Under the pieces are notes generated by a model, which worked only from the letters and a program-made list of their open reading frames with translations, did not search any database and had not been told where the DNA came from. Of a stretch of DNA of 64,000 nt, positions 24,001 through 35,359 are shown piece by piece (the first letter of the stretch is position 1; the number at the start of each line of letters is the position of its first letter). The translations under genes were made by a program, and so were the position numbers. The DNA lies in NCBI GenBank assembly GCA_018350325.1, contig JAEVLN010000004.1, positions 3,410,001-3,474,000 on the forward strand, given 5' to 3'. The stretch is from Globodera rostochiensis. Taxonomy: Eukaryota > Nematoda > Chromadorea > Rhabditida > Heteroderidae.

Positions 24001-24381
24001 TCAGTTGGAGCCGATTGAATCTGAGAACGGGTTTAGGGCGGACAGAGGCCCGGGCACCAGTGAGATGATAGACCAGGAGATCAAAAATCTGTTGCAGCAG
24101 AGCTATGAACGTGTTAAGGACCTGCTGACAAGGCGAAAGGTTCATGGACATTGCTTCGTTACATCAATTAAGTAATCATTTCATTAACAATCTTTCAGAA
24201 GGAACATCTTTTGCTTGCCGAAGCGTTGATGGAACACGAGACACTCAGCAAGTCGGACATTGAGAAGCTGTTGAAGGGGGAGAAGTTGTCCAAACCGCCG
24301 CCGCCGCCCAAGCAGCAACAGAACAAGGGCCGAACCCTAGCGATCGGAAAGAAAGCGAAGGAGGAAGGCGGACGGGGATGA
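21020..24381 (+). CDS. ymel-1: YME1L-type mitochondrial i-AAA protease
   Basis: An inner-membrane ATP-dependent zinc protease that faces the intermembrane space, processes OPA1 and removes damaged proteins. Sixteen exons join in frame to 644 aa. They give an Arg-rich mitochondrial presequence ([16 protein letters not shown]), a membrane segment ([20 protein letters not shown]), and the AAA module with Walker A GAPGTGKT (about 22405), Walker [12 protein letters not shown] and [20 protein letters not shown]. The zinc protease has HEAGH (about 23390) and the Asp-bearing ISTGASSDL (about 23770), then [14 protein letters not shown] and [12 protein letters not shown] helices. The end is a basic PPPPPK/QQQ tail and TGA at 24379-24381. 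One intron (23808-23853) uses GC-AG, forced by the in-frame CSQ|VAEQ join. The start at 21020 follows TTTAAGCAG, a possible trans-splice site 194 bp after TMEM9. AATAAA lies at about 24405. Confidence 0.93.
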
Positions 24382-24991
24382 AACGGATATATTTGATCAT
24401 TGAATTAATAAACGCATATACATATATTGTTTTCTAACCTATATTTGGTTGAATTTTGAGGTCGGTGTTATTTGTGGTTTGTTTCTGGTGATGCCGCTTC
24501 CGGGAATTGGACGGCATTTTGAGTTTTGTGAGTATTGGGACCAGGCGCGATTTGATTAATTCGACATTTGTAAGAAGGTAAAGCATTGACACGAGCTCTT
24601 GCGTCAATATCGCTATTAATTCTCGCATTTTTAATTTAAAACCTCCGAACCCATCGAACTTTGTGCGTGGCTGGCCGCCCATTTCCGGGCTTTATTACCT
24701 CTCCAATTGCGGTGACTTTTGTGGCAACCAATGCCATGGCGGGACGGGGGGGGGTCAATTGCCTTCACTCCAAGCGGAATCGTTAATTTGCTTCGTCGAA
24801 GCTCAAACATAGCGCTCAAAAGCAGGGGAATTGAATGGGACGGCATTTGGGTGGAAATGGAAAATTCATGGGAGGGACGGACAGAACAAGTGCATACTGT
24901 ACCTTTGAAGGACCCGAAAAGTCGCAGAAATTTTGGCCTAAACAATTTTTGTGCCATTCATTCACTGAAATTCTTTAAACTTTGCCAAAAA
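24382..24991. other. intergenic, ymel-1 to first upstream exon of the RFX locus
   Basis: AT-rich at first (end of the ymel-1 3' untranslated region), then mixed with a G-run at 24744-24756. No frame here resembles a known protein. Confidence 0.4.
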
Positions 24992-27169
24992 AAATGCGTC
25001 AGGGCCTTCAGGCAATGCCAATGCCGACGGTTTCTACGAGTGCCGGCGGCTATGCCGGTGCCGGATGGGCCATCTTTGGTGAGGCGGTTGGGAACATTGC
25101 CCGTTGCCTGCGGGGATGCGTATTTATTGGATTTGGAGGGTTTCGATCCTTTCTTTCTAGGGCAGTAATTGCGTTAGGCATTTGTTTCTGCTTGCTTTTT
25201 GGGAAAATAGCTTAAAAAACACTTTTCCCGTAGGCCAACTGCCGAACCATTCAAATGCCGTGGCCGCCGCTTCTTCAACTCATTCCGCGCACGCGCTGTT
25301 TGCCGCCCACGGCGCCGCCGGGTTTGCTGGTGCGGCTGCTCTGTTTGCTACCGTATCCGCCGGACCGTATTCCCATCCGGCACTTTTTCAGGGGTACGGT
25401 GAGATTTGGGATTGGAATTTTTGGGAATATAAAAAATTGTTTAACTCATCCGGCCAGCACAAGACGCTGTTGACAATTCCAAAGGGGCATTTCATTCCAT
25501 GCCCTCTGAATTTTTAAGAATTTTCCAGACCAAAGCGACCAAACCCAATCTCTTGCCCTTCCAAAATGGACTTCCGTCCCCCGGGGGCACACCTGCCCCC
25601 ACCCCCCAAAATTCGTTCATTTCGCTCCGTCCAGCCCCCGCTTGGCCGATAATTGTTGGGGCCGAAGCCCTGCAGTTCATTCTCGTTCGCCCCATTAGGC
25701 GATTAATCCGGGGATATTGATGGGAGGGATTCGGTCAAATTGGCAATGTCCCCTGCGGCACAACATCCGGCACAGGTGTGGGATGGGCAAAGTGATTAAA
25801 ATGAAAGCTTTCATCAAAAAAAAGACCAAATTTGATGTGAGTCGGTCCTGACTTTGGAAACCAAAGGCTTTTAAAAGAAGAAAAGAGATTTATTTGGCCA
25901 AAATAGGGTCTTAAATTGAGCTCCGTTCCGTTTCACCCGACTGATGGTCGGCTGTCCTGACGACCAATTCCGTCCATCCGAAACAGAATATGACGAAAAT
26001 GGCACTTCCATTTGCTTCATTGCTTTGGAAATGCCCCTGGAGGCGGCACGGTGACCAAGGTGATCGCCATCCCCATGACGGCCCAACGCGGCCAACCCTT
26101 GATGTCATGGCACCGCAATTTTGCCATGACATCGTCGTCAAAATTCGGTGTGGGCGGTTGCCGTGCCGATGGTCTCCTGGGCTCAGCGCCTTCGGGGTTT
26201 GCTCAGATCCTGAGTCCTCGAGGGGATGTTCCCTAGGAGATTTTCCTTCTCCAAGGCCGTAAACTGTTCACATGGTCACCGTTATGAACTTTGGTGGCCC
26301 AGGTGAGGGTATGCGGTGTGATTTGTTGCCAGGGGAGGCGTTACAATTGGTGGTGGGAGCCCCGGGTTTACAGCCCCGTCCCTGACGATGGACGGTGTGC
26401 CATCCCGACCACTGTGTCCTTGTCCCCCCCCCGGTCCCCGTGGTGATGGTCGCCAACACGACGGACGGTCGGCACGGCACGAGGGTCCGAGTTGTGCCGA
26501 AACCGACTACCTCTATCTTTTATCCATCACCAGGACATCGCATTCCGCCTACTTTTGCTTCACACAGCCAGCCATTCTATCCATTCATTCCACACCCGCA
26601 GTCCTCCCGCCCGCAATATCCAGCATTTCCCAAGTCCGCATTTTTGTGAACATTTATTCATATTTGGAAATTGACATTTTAGTCACACAACCAAAACATT
26701 GAAACTTTCGACCCCGAAAATGTTCTAATGAATTTTTCACATTTATCTTCTAAGATTTTCGTCCTCACGCCGTTCGGTGAGTTTCAACAAATTTGGCATT
26801 TACAAATTAGGGATATAATTTATATTAGACCGAAATTTGCGGTTAAAAGCATTCCTTTCATTCGGCCAAGAATTTTTGGTTGTGCAAGGCACACCGTTTG
26901 GAAAGCCCAGAGTCTGTTTACGGAACGGGGCCTAAGGTGGCACCGCCAGAAACAACCCTCCCCTCCCTGGGGGCATATTACCGTCTTTCCCCGGAGGCAA
27001 ATGACCGGGAGGCAGAGAGGGCGGGGCAAGACGGTGTCCAGCGGCGTCCACTCCTCCCTCCACCGGCACCGCCCCCAAATTCGCACTGAAATGAGCACAT
27101 TTCGCACCCAAAAATCACATCAAAAAGTCCCCAAAATCCTCTAAATTCTGTGCCATTCCAAAATCCAAA
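24992..27169 (+). CDS. putative 5' exons of the RFX gene or a separate low-complexity gene
   Basis: Two exon-like frames join well. The first, 24992-25077 (MRQGLQAMPMPTVSTSAGGY, then GAGWAIFG), ends at a GTGAGG donor. After ACTTTTCCCGTAG at about 25232 comes an Ala-rich segment (NAVAAASSTHSAHALFAAHG, then AGPYSHPALFQGYG) ending at GTGAGA (about 25398). A later Pro-rich frame lies at about 26420-26649 (PTTSIFYPSPGHRIPPTF). These could be first exons of a long daf-19 isoform, since the C. elegans gene has long and short isoforms, or an RNA-binding-protein-like tail. There is no domain to decide, and the joins after 25398 are unresolved. Confidence 0.3.
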
Positions 27170-30100
27170 ATGATGTTTATGTGCTCAAACATGTTGGACG
27201 AGGACGAGATGTCCGACAACAACCCTCCCATTTTCGTGCCTCCCCCGTCCCTAGGGCCGCCAAGTTCGGCGAATGCCGGTGGTGCCGTGGTGGTAATTGA
27301 GGAGTTGGACAGTCGGCACAACAGCAACATTGGCGTGTTCCATCACCATAATTTTTTGCCTCCACTGATCTCCGGGGGGGACGACGATTTGTCGGGGAAT
27401 GTGGCGGGGACGGGGCCACGCGGTGGCGGGGACAGTCCGCCGTCACCGTTCTCGTCCGCCTCGACGGCGGCGGACCTTTCGCCGTCCGATTGGTGCTGGC
27501 TGGAGCCATCACCGCCGCAGCCGAACCTTGGGCCCCATCAACACCAGCTCCCGAATAACCCGTCGTTGTTCAGACAGCAGCACCACACATACGCGGCGGC
27601 AGCTGCAGCTGCGACAGCCGCGGGGTTCGAGCAGAACAACAACGCCGGAGGGCACCCGGGCGGCGTCTACGGGGACCAACACCCGTACTATCAGGTGGGA
27701 ACCACCAATTTTGTGTTTTTTCAGAAAATGAAATGAGTGTTTGGGTTAACAAAATTTATTTTTTGAATTTGTGCCGAATGAGGGACGGGAAAGATTGGTG
27801 TTTGATTAGTTTATTTTAATGAAAGGATACACAATGGACGTGGGAATTTCCGGTTTAATTCATTTGCCTTTCCTAAGCCGGCCCTTCAAATCAAATTCTT
27901 CCGCTAATTTAATTTGTCCAACCTTTATGGCCTGCCAAAGACTCAAAAAGCTCGGTTCTCATGACAACGGGCCCATTTTGTAGTGCCACTAATGACCAAC
28001 GACATTTCGTTGTGCGCGAGCGTATGGTGCCTTAAGCCCCCGAGGGCACCGAGGGAAGGCCTTAGCCCTATGGCCCCTTAGGCAATCAAGAGGGAGGGGA
28101 AATCCCTCGAGGAGTGCGCGGCTGGATGGACTACGATAGGCCCAGCGGCGGCTGATATCGGCAGATTTGCTTCTACGGCCTTTGTGCGTGCCATCGTCGT
28201 CTTCGTCTGCCAAATATCCCCTCAGGGGACGTTATTTGGGCACATCGATTACGGACACTTTATCTTCAAACAACAAATTATTATAACATTCGTCTTCCAC
28301 TACACGTCAAATAACGCCGGTTCAAGCGGCATGGAGTTGCCACCTTTTCTGGCCACGGTGTCCTCTTCTTCCTCCTCCCAATCTTCTTCCAAATCGTCTT
28401 CCTCAATCGTCCTCCACCATCACCACCCGTCGATGGGCCATTCCCACCAAATGCACCACCATCAGCAACAAATGGTTACTCCGGCCGGCTGTTGGATGTA
28501 CAGCTTGGACTCTTCGGGTTCGTCTCCGCCTCCGGTGACCTGCTTGGAGGGCCGAAAACTTAGCCCAGCCGACTTTGGCGGCACAAACCAACCGATTACT
28601 TTCCACATTTTGACCGCGCCGTCGCCAGCCACGCAACAAGACACTGCCGTGGTGCTCCAAGGCACTGCACCGGCATATTTCGAGCCCCAACGACGCATCG
28701 TTCAGTTGAGCATGACACCGCCGTCACTTCCATCAAGCGCCACCGCCATGATGGCATTCGACGGGACCGGAGTGAGCAAACGGAATTCCGGGGATTTTCG
28801 CAAAAAAGTTTGGAGGCCAAGTTTCATGTCCAAAAAGTTTCACCTTTTTATTTGGTTGCTCGGAAGAAGTTTGAACGCTTTTTTGCGCTCGAAGGAATTT
28901 ATAAAGGGGCAATTATTGCCGGATGATTGGAGTTGGCGCTGGTGGGCGAGGGCAACGGCATTAAATGGCCACGGATTGGCCCTGTTCCCCTAGGAACCGT
29001 GCCGTGGACCCGGAGGGAAAATCCCACAAGGCAAAATGCCACAGCTCCTCAGGATTTCCATGGCATTTTTACCTCATTCCATCATCACCCGGGGTTACCG
29101 CCCGCCTTTGGCACGCACTAGTGCCACCTTTTCTGGACTTAAAATATGTTCTGCGGCCCAACTGTGGAGCCGCAACCGCCACCGCCATTTTGGGAACGGC
29201 CCGTTGCTGCACACAACGGGCCCAACACGGGCATCTACGTAGTGGTGGTCGGAGGGAACCAAATTAATCAAATTCAGGTCGAACAATTAGCAAAATTGTA
29301 CATTGTTCTGAAACTTTTAAAGTTTTTAATTTCAATGTACTGCTTTATTATGTTTCTCTTTCAGCACTATCAGCCAGTTCAACAGCAGCAGCAAAGTTCC
29401 GGTGGAAATACGCCTCCCGCGCTGGGCCAAACAGTGCACACGACGTATGTGCTGAGACAACAACAACAACAACAACAGCAGTTGCACCACCCGACAGCAG
29501 CAGCTGTTCAGCAACATTTCCAACGGCACAGACAACGGACGGAAGTCGGTGCAGCACATTTGGAAGTAGGACAGAGCACTCTGAGGGCACATTTTGGGGT
29601 CGTGGGGGGGGGTAACGGGTTGCCCGCTATTTCAAATCCATTGATGGCATTTTGAGTGAAACCAATTGAAATTGATGAATTTCAGCAGAAGCAATCGCTT
29701 GTGGTGGTGGTGGAGGCGGGCGGAAGCGACAGGGACGACGAACACGGCAACAACATCGACGGAAACAAATTGGGGGACGACGAGGACGGCATCGCTGGGG
29801 ATGGCACCGAAGACGACATGGCACTGCTCGCTGAAGATGGCGCGCAGGAGGCCGGCGGTTCGGGGCATACGACACGTGCCGCACCGGAAACGGTCGGTTT
29901 AAATCAGTCCGAACTCTTATAGCATTTGGCACAAAAACCTTCCCAAAAGACGAAGCGGCAAAATTTGGGCATTTCAAAATTGGCCCAAAATATTTCCAAC
30001 AATGGCACTTTCGCTTTCCCCAAACCATCAAAGGCCCGCTATTCTACCGTATAACTTGCTCTCCCACTTTCCTCTCTTCCGGACAAAACAAATTTATGGC

Positions 30101-33100
30101 CCAAAAATCGTTGGCGGAGGGGGGAATTTTGAAAATTTGTAAAATTGGACGGTTCTTAACATCTTTTCGATATAATAATTATGGTGCTAATGACGATCAT
30201 TTGGCCTCTAATTACGAACAGCGGCACGGCACACAATTGTTGTTTATTTCGTTCGCCAGCTGCAAGGTGTGCAGAAAATGGGTTCATCCGACGGACGCAA
30301 ATAATTGGGATTTGAGGAGGAAAGGGACGGACGGGGGGGGGGAGAGGGCGGAAGAATGGCATCGCCGCTGTCGTCGGCATTCCTAAAAGGCATTTGGGGG
30401 AGGGCATTGAACATTTGGTGGATTTGTTGGGGCTGTGGGGGAGAGGAGAATGAATGGTTATGCTGGGGGCGATGTTGGGGCTGTTGGGGGCTGGGAACCC
30501 CCTGGGGGGGGGTGAAAGCGCTGGTCAACCCCTGGGGGGGGGGGGAAAGCGTTGGTCAACCCCCTGGGGGGGGGTGAAAGCGCTGGTCAACCCCTGGGGG
30601 GGGGATGAAAACGCTGGTCAACCCCTGGGGGGGGGGGGGAAAGCGTTGGTCAACCCCCTGGGGGGGGGGGGGGGAAAGCGTTGGTCAACCCCCTGGGGGG
30701 GGGGAAAGCGTTGGTCAACCCCCTGGGGGGGAAAGCGTTGGTCAACCCCCTGGAGGGGGGGGGGGGAAAGCGTTGGTCAACCCCTGGGGGGGGGGATGAA
30801 AACGCTGGTCAACCCCTTCTTTAGAAACGTTCGGTCGGACATTTAAGGCTTTGCATTAAAATATGGCGTAGAAGGACTTAAATGCGGCGGCTCTCGTGCA
30901 ACTTAAGAAGCAACAATTTCAGTTGGCATGGCTTCACGCCAACTACGAGTCGTACCCGGGCGCTTCGTTGCCGCGGTGCACTCTCTACGAACACTACCAA
31001 AAGTGATTTAAACTTTCAATGTTAACTTTAACTTAAAATTAAGCCATTGCCGTGAGATAGGCTTAAGTCCGGTCAACGCGGCTTCGTTTGGCAAATTGAT
31101 TCGGAATTCCTTCAAAGATTTGCTAACGCGGCGGCTGGGCACGCGCGGCAACTCCAAATATCATTATTCGGGGTCAGAAATTTGGAAGAATTTGGCATTA
31201 AAGCAAAAGATTTGGAACAATCTGGGGAGGGTTTAAATACAAAATGCATCTCCGACAGAATCCGGATCAAGCCGAGCAGCGCGTTACTGCAGGAGGGGTT
31301 CCAGCGGGCGCAACAGAACGGCCCCGACGCTTCGGCACCAGACGAGCAGCAACGGCATCATTCGACAGCGCGCGGCACGCGGCGCCACGGCACGCGAAGG
31401 GCGGCCAGTCACCAACAGCAGGCGCAGAAAAGTGCGGCCACAGCCACGGAGCCGAACAGCAACAGCAGCGGCGGCACCATTGACGTGGCCATGATGGAGC
31501 TGGATGGCACAGGCGCGGCACAACGACAACAGCGCGGACAGAGGTCGTTTATGTTTGAGGAAAGATTGGAATTTGTTTTGAAATTTGATCGATGCCCCGA
31601 GGGTAGCGAATTTTGAAAATTTATTTCGTTTTTGGCTGAATTCCGACAATTTCCAGCGCGGATTTTCCGCTGCCCGATGCGTTGTCGACGCCCGCTGACT
31701 CATTGCCGTTTCCGCGCATTTCGTTGCCTTTGGACGATTCGTTGGACGAAGCGCTGTTGCCGCTGGGGCTGACGGTCCTTTTTTCCAAATCTTTTTTTTT
31801 CAATTAAACTTTTAGATTCAACACGCACTCAAGTTTCAAATGGATTACGAGGCGCACAACAGAGTAAGTGACTAATTAGTTACCTAATTGTTTGGTGATT
31901 AACGAACCCTTTAAATTTCTCGACTCAATCTTAGACTCAATTAACGCCTTCCCGGGGAGTATAAATTCTCTTTCATTTGCAGGAAGTTTTGGAGTGTTTG
32001 CGCAATCTTCGACTTGAATCGGTGGAAAGTGTGTGGGCTCGCTTTTGGGCTGGCGCCTCCGAGTCCGACCACGCCGAGGGGGCCGTCGGGGAGGAGGAAC
32101 TGTCAGTTTTTTTAATTTTTAAAAATTCGGTATAAATTTCTTTTAGGCTGCCCGGAGGCCATCAAATGCAATTGAGTCGCGAAGTGTTGTACCGGTTGTG
32201 CACGGTGCCGCAGTTGTTGGGCTTTGTACAGCACGTGGACCTGTGCTTCTACCAGCTACTGCTTGACCAGCTGTTGCCCGACCCGCTTCGCCCGTCCCTA
32301 CCAGGTCCATTCCCACCCAAGTTGAGAGCTCGACTCATTGAAATTGTTGGTTTCTGGATACTCCAAATTTTAGCATTTTGATTTTGGTGTCCAATTCCGT
32401 TGTTTCAGCCCATGCACACGGCACTGCCCATCGGCATCAACTTCTATTGCCCCAAATGCGTCCATTTGCCAAGAATCTTTGCGCATGCATGGCCAAAGCG
32501 TTGGGCGACGGCGCGCCGTCCGCGTTGCGCGAGTTGAAGTTGGCCGGCGTGCGGCTGCTGTCGAATGCCATCACGCGGCTCAGCTCTGTCGCTCATTTGG
32601 CAGTCACCGCGCGCGAGGTGCTGCACAGTGACGAGCAAATGGCACAAATGCACGCCGACTTTGACAGGTGTTTAGGACCCAAAAGTTGCATTTTGAGTCA
32701 TGTGATCTGCTACTTATGACTTTGGAGCAAATCATGAAAGCCCTTAAAATGTTTTTAAATTTTATTAATCCTTTAACTCGAATTAATTTCTTTCTATTTT
32801 ATTTAAATTTTTAATATCAGATCCCATTAAATCAATTATTTGTATCCGACAAACCCTTTGGTCACTTTCTGAAAGCATAAATCAGATATACTTATACTGA
32901 AATTCAGGTTGGACTTTCCGGTTCTGCACGAGCAGGCTGAGGTAGTTTTTTTTAATAATTTGTTTGTTATTGGATGCGATGTTCGAGAGTCTCGGAGAAT
33001 TTTCAAAGGAAACATTTTCATCTTAATGATTTTGATTAGAAAATGATCAGATTAGAGCATCAAATTCTTACTTGCTGAAAGCAACAAATTCGAATACAAA

Positions 33101-34863
33101 ATGATTAAAACAAAAAGAACGGAATTTGAATGAAATTGAATGCGTTCAAATTGTGCCAGTGGTGCTGCGATTGGTCCCCGAGTTGGCTGCGTTCGCTGGA
33201 GCAGCAATTCGGCGCAGGGCTTGCCCAACGCCGGCGGCTAGAAGACTGGGCCGATTGGCTCGACGACCTTGCGGCGCGAGCGTTGCAGTCATTGGCACCG
33301 CTCACGACGACACGCTCACAAAAAACGCCGGAGGCGCAACTCGCCCGCGGCAAGCGGCTGCTGCTCGCGTGGACCTTCTGGAGGTGCTGGAAGTTTTAAA
33401 CTAAAAGGCAATTCAACATACTGAGGGCTTCTGGTTCATTTGCTTTCCTAATCACTAAGTTATGACTAATCGCGCCAAACTGTTTGGATCCGTACCTTTA
33501 TGTACGAGTCCCCCCCCCCCCTCTCTTAAGTGTAAGGATTTGTGTGTTCCGCTGGTTGGAAGTGAACGGTTAAAACGCCTAGGGCGGGGGCAAAAGATCA
33601 TCCATAAAGAAGAAGGCTAATGGGACGCCCCGGTAGCTCAGTTGGAAGAGCTGCCCACGGATTGGGTGGAGGACGTGGGTTCGAGTCCCACCCGGGGCTA
33701 ACATTTTGCCTATTCTTTACTGGTAGCACCGGATGGTTGCCCAACCGTCGCCAGCGAAGCGATCGATGTGTGATCGATCGATGGACCGAGGGACCGGTCC
33801 CGTTGAGGATGGAGCTGTAAGGATTTGTGTGTTCCGCTGGTTGGAAGTGAACGGTTAAAACGCCTAGGGCGGGGGCAAAAGATCATCCATAAAGAAGAAG
33901 GCTAATGGGACGCCCCGGTAGCTCAGTTGGAAGAGCTGCCCACGGATTGGGTGGAGGACGTGGGTTCGAGTCCCACCCGGGGCTAACATTTTGCCTATTC
34001 TTTACTTAAGTTAGGCGGAGCCTATGGTGGAAGAAATAAAATTTGGAGAAAATCTCAGAATTTTACAGTTCTTTGGTGCTGCGCGACTTTACCCTCCGTT
34101 CAGCCGCGTCCTTCGGCCAATTCCACTTGGTATGCACAGTTTGAAGTTGTTGGTAATTAACACATGGACATATTCATAATGTTTAGATTCGACTTCTTTT
34201 TGACGATTATTTGTCCATCGCGGTGGAACGTCGTCTCGCTCAGCTGAACGGACAGCCAGCAATTGCCCTAATGGCGCCCGAGGCAATACCAACATTTGTG
34301 AAAAAGAACAAAAACGCCGTCTTTCAGTGGCTCCAGCTTCGCCCGTCGCCCTTTGCCCTGCCTATGCAACCGCAACAGCAGCACGTTACAGTACCTAACA
34401 CTGCACCCCTCTACTGTAGTCATCCGCCACCTCCGACTACCGTATCGATGTACGTCCCAGCCAATTTCCCTTCACCTCTGCCGACAACGACGACGTCGAG
34501 CGGTTCAGCGATTTTGGCTCAACAACAGCCGTTCTTTGGGGGCCATCATCGTCCGCAATCATTCCATCAAAACGTTCGGTTAAAAAGAAATCTCTAAGGA
34601 GTTTTTGTTTTTTAAAGAGCCCGCTGCATCCATTCGTGGATCCGTTACCGCCCCCGGGGCCCGAGCCGCCGTTGGACATGCTCAACGGCTCGGAAGAAAC
34701 AGCCAACGCGTCGGAAGACTGTAGAGGCGGAAGCGGCAACGGCGCAATTCGCTACGTAGGTGCTGGCGATTGTGCCGCAGGAGACGGAGGAGGACGACGC
34801 AGGATCAAGCAGGAGCAGGACGAGACTGTGGATGAACATGAGCAATGTGAGATGAATGGATGA
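27170..34863 (+). CDS. daf-19: RFX-family transcription factor (DAF-19/RFX1-3 type)
   Basis: DAF-19/RFX binds X-box promoters and drives ciliary genes in sensory neurons. The N-terminal exons are low complexity: Pro/Gly/Asp (27170-27693), Ser/His (about 28320-28775), Gln-rich (29146-29640) and acidic (about 29700-29922). The DNA-binding winged helix starts at about 30898 with [20 protein letters not shown], then TLYEHYQ. It continues at 31048 with [20 protein letters not shown] and [20 protein letters not shown], with all key RFX residues present. The dimerisation region follows: [20 protein letters not shown] (about 32178), [20 protein letters not shown] (about 32533), [16 protein letters not shown] (33235), AWTFWR, and [20 protein letters not shown] (about 34080). 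The tail is Pro/Gln-rich and stops at 34861-34863. AATAAA lies near 34940. The start at 27170 is the best visible Met; upstream exons are possible. Introns hold a minisatellite and two tRNA-like genes. Confidence 0.85.
30490..30822. repeat. minisatellite with variable G-runs in a daf-19 intron
   Basis: About ten units of roughly 27-36 bp share the core AAAGCGYTGGTCAACCCC, separated by CTGG plus a run of 7 to 14 G. The length differences between units are almost all in the G-run. The array lies directly upstream of the exon that opens the DNA-binding domain. It translates as open Gly/Trp frames, which are not considered coding. Confidence 0.9.
33627..33699 (+). tRNA. tRNA-like gene, copy 1, anticodon arm abnormal
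   Basis: Seventy-two nucleotides plus a discriminator fold as a cloverleaf. The acceptor stem is GCCCCGG/CCGGGGC (7 bp), the D-arm stem GCTC/GAGC around AGTTGGAA, and the T-arm GTGGG/CCCAC around TTCGAGT. A-box and B-box promoters are intact. The anticodon region TGCCCACGGATTGGGTG pairs only if shifted by one base, giving loop ACGGATT with no U before the anticodon position (apparent GGA). A normal Ser tRNA would need a long variable arm, which is absent. It is likely a tRNA pseudogene or tRNA-derived RNA, although transcription is possible. Confidence 0.6.
33912..33984 (+). tRNA. tRNA-like gene, copy 2, identical to copy 1
   Basis: Exact repeat of the first copy 285 bp downstream, with the same perfect acceptor and T stems and the same abnormal anticodon arm. 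The downstream sequence TAACATTTTGCCTATTCTTT includes a T-rich stretch that might serve as a weak pol III terminator. The identity of the two copies points to a recent duplication. Confidence 0.6.
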
Positions 34864-35359
34864 GAATGTTGGGAATTTGAGCTTTTTTTCATTATTGTCC
34901 TTAAAAGTTTGATTGATAGTCAATTTTTTGATCAACCAATAAACTGCTGATTTTGATTATCGATGCTCAATTTTTAAATATTTAACTAACACTTCGCTAA
35001 TTTAGCTGTGAGATCGTGTGCAAATGAGTTTAAAAAATTCAAATTTTATGGCGCTTTTCTTTTGGCCTTTCACTTTGTTTTTGGCGCATTTTGCTGTCGG
35101 GCAAATGTCCGTTCGCTGTCGCCGTTTGGGGCACCGTACTCGCGAGCAGTGGTAGTTTGGTTACGGTACGTCTCCGACTCCTTCGTCTGCCGATCAAAGC
35201 GCTGAATGGCCGTTGGTAACGCTGTTGGAGCAGCACGGGACGCGTGGACATCACCAACAGACAGAGGGACAATGAAACTGGAACGGATTGGACTTGATCT
35301 GTTTTTCTGATTGTTGAAAGTGATCTGATTATCCTTCCCAAAGGAATGAATGGAATTTC
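34864..35359. other. intergenic between convergent daf-19 and a minus-strand membrane-protein gene
   Basis: AT-rich daf-19 3' end with AATAAA near 34940, then mixed sequence. Short frames on both strands (for example 35341-35039 minus) are not supported by any family resemblance. Confidence 0.4.

Larger units (their letters stand above)
33531..34007. repeat. direct duplication of a ~192-bp tRNA-like unit, 285 bp apart
   Basis: Positions 33531-33722 and 33816-34007 are identical by eye, from TGTAAGGATTTGTGTGTTCC to TTGCCTATTCTTTACT. Each contains one tRNA-like gene. A 93-bp unique spacer with GATCGATC-rich sequence separates them. Both lie inside one intron of daf-19 (about 33388-34072). Confidence 0.92.

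Noticed and set aside
30305..30846. Gly/Trp-rich frames across the daf-19 intron minisatellite
   Set aside because: Repeat-driven; the next daf-19 exon begins after the array with its own acceptor.
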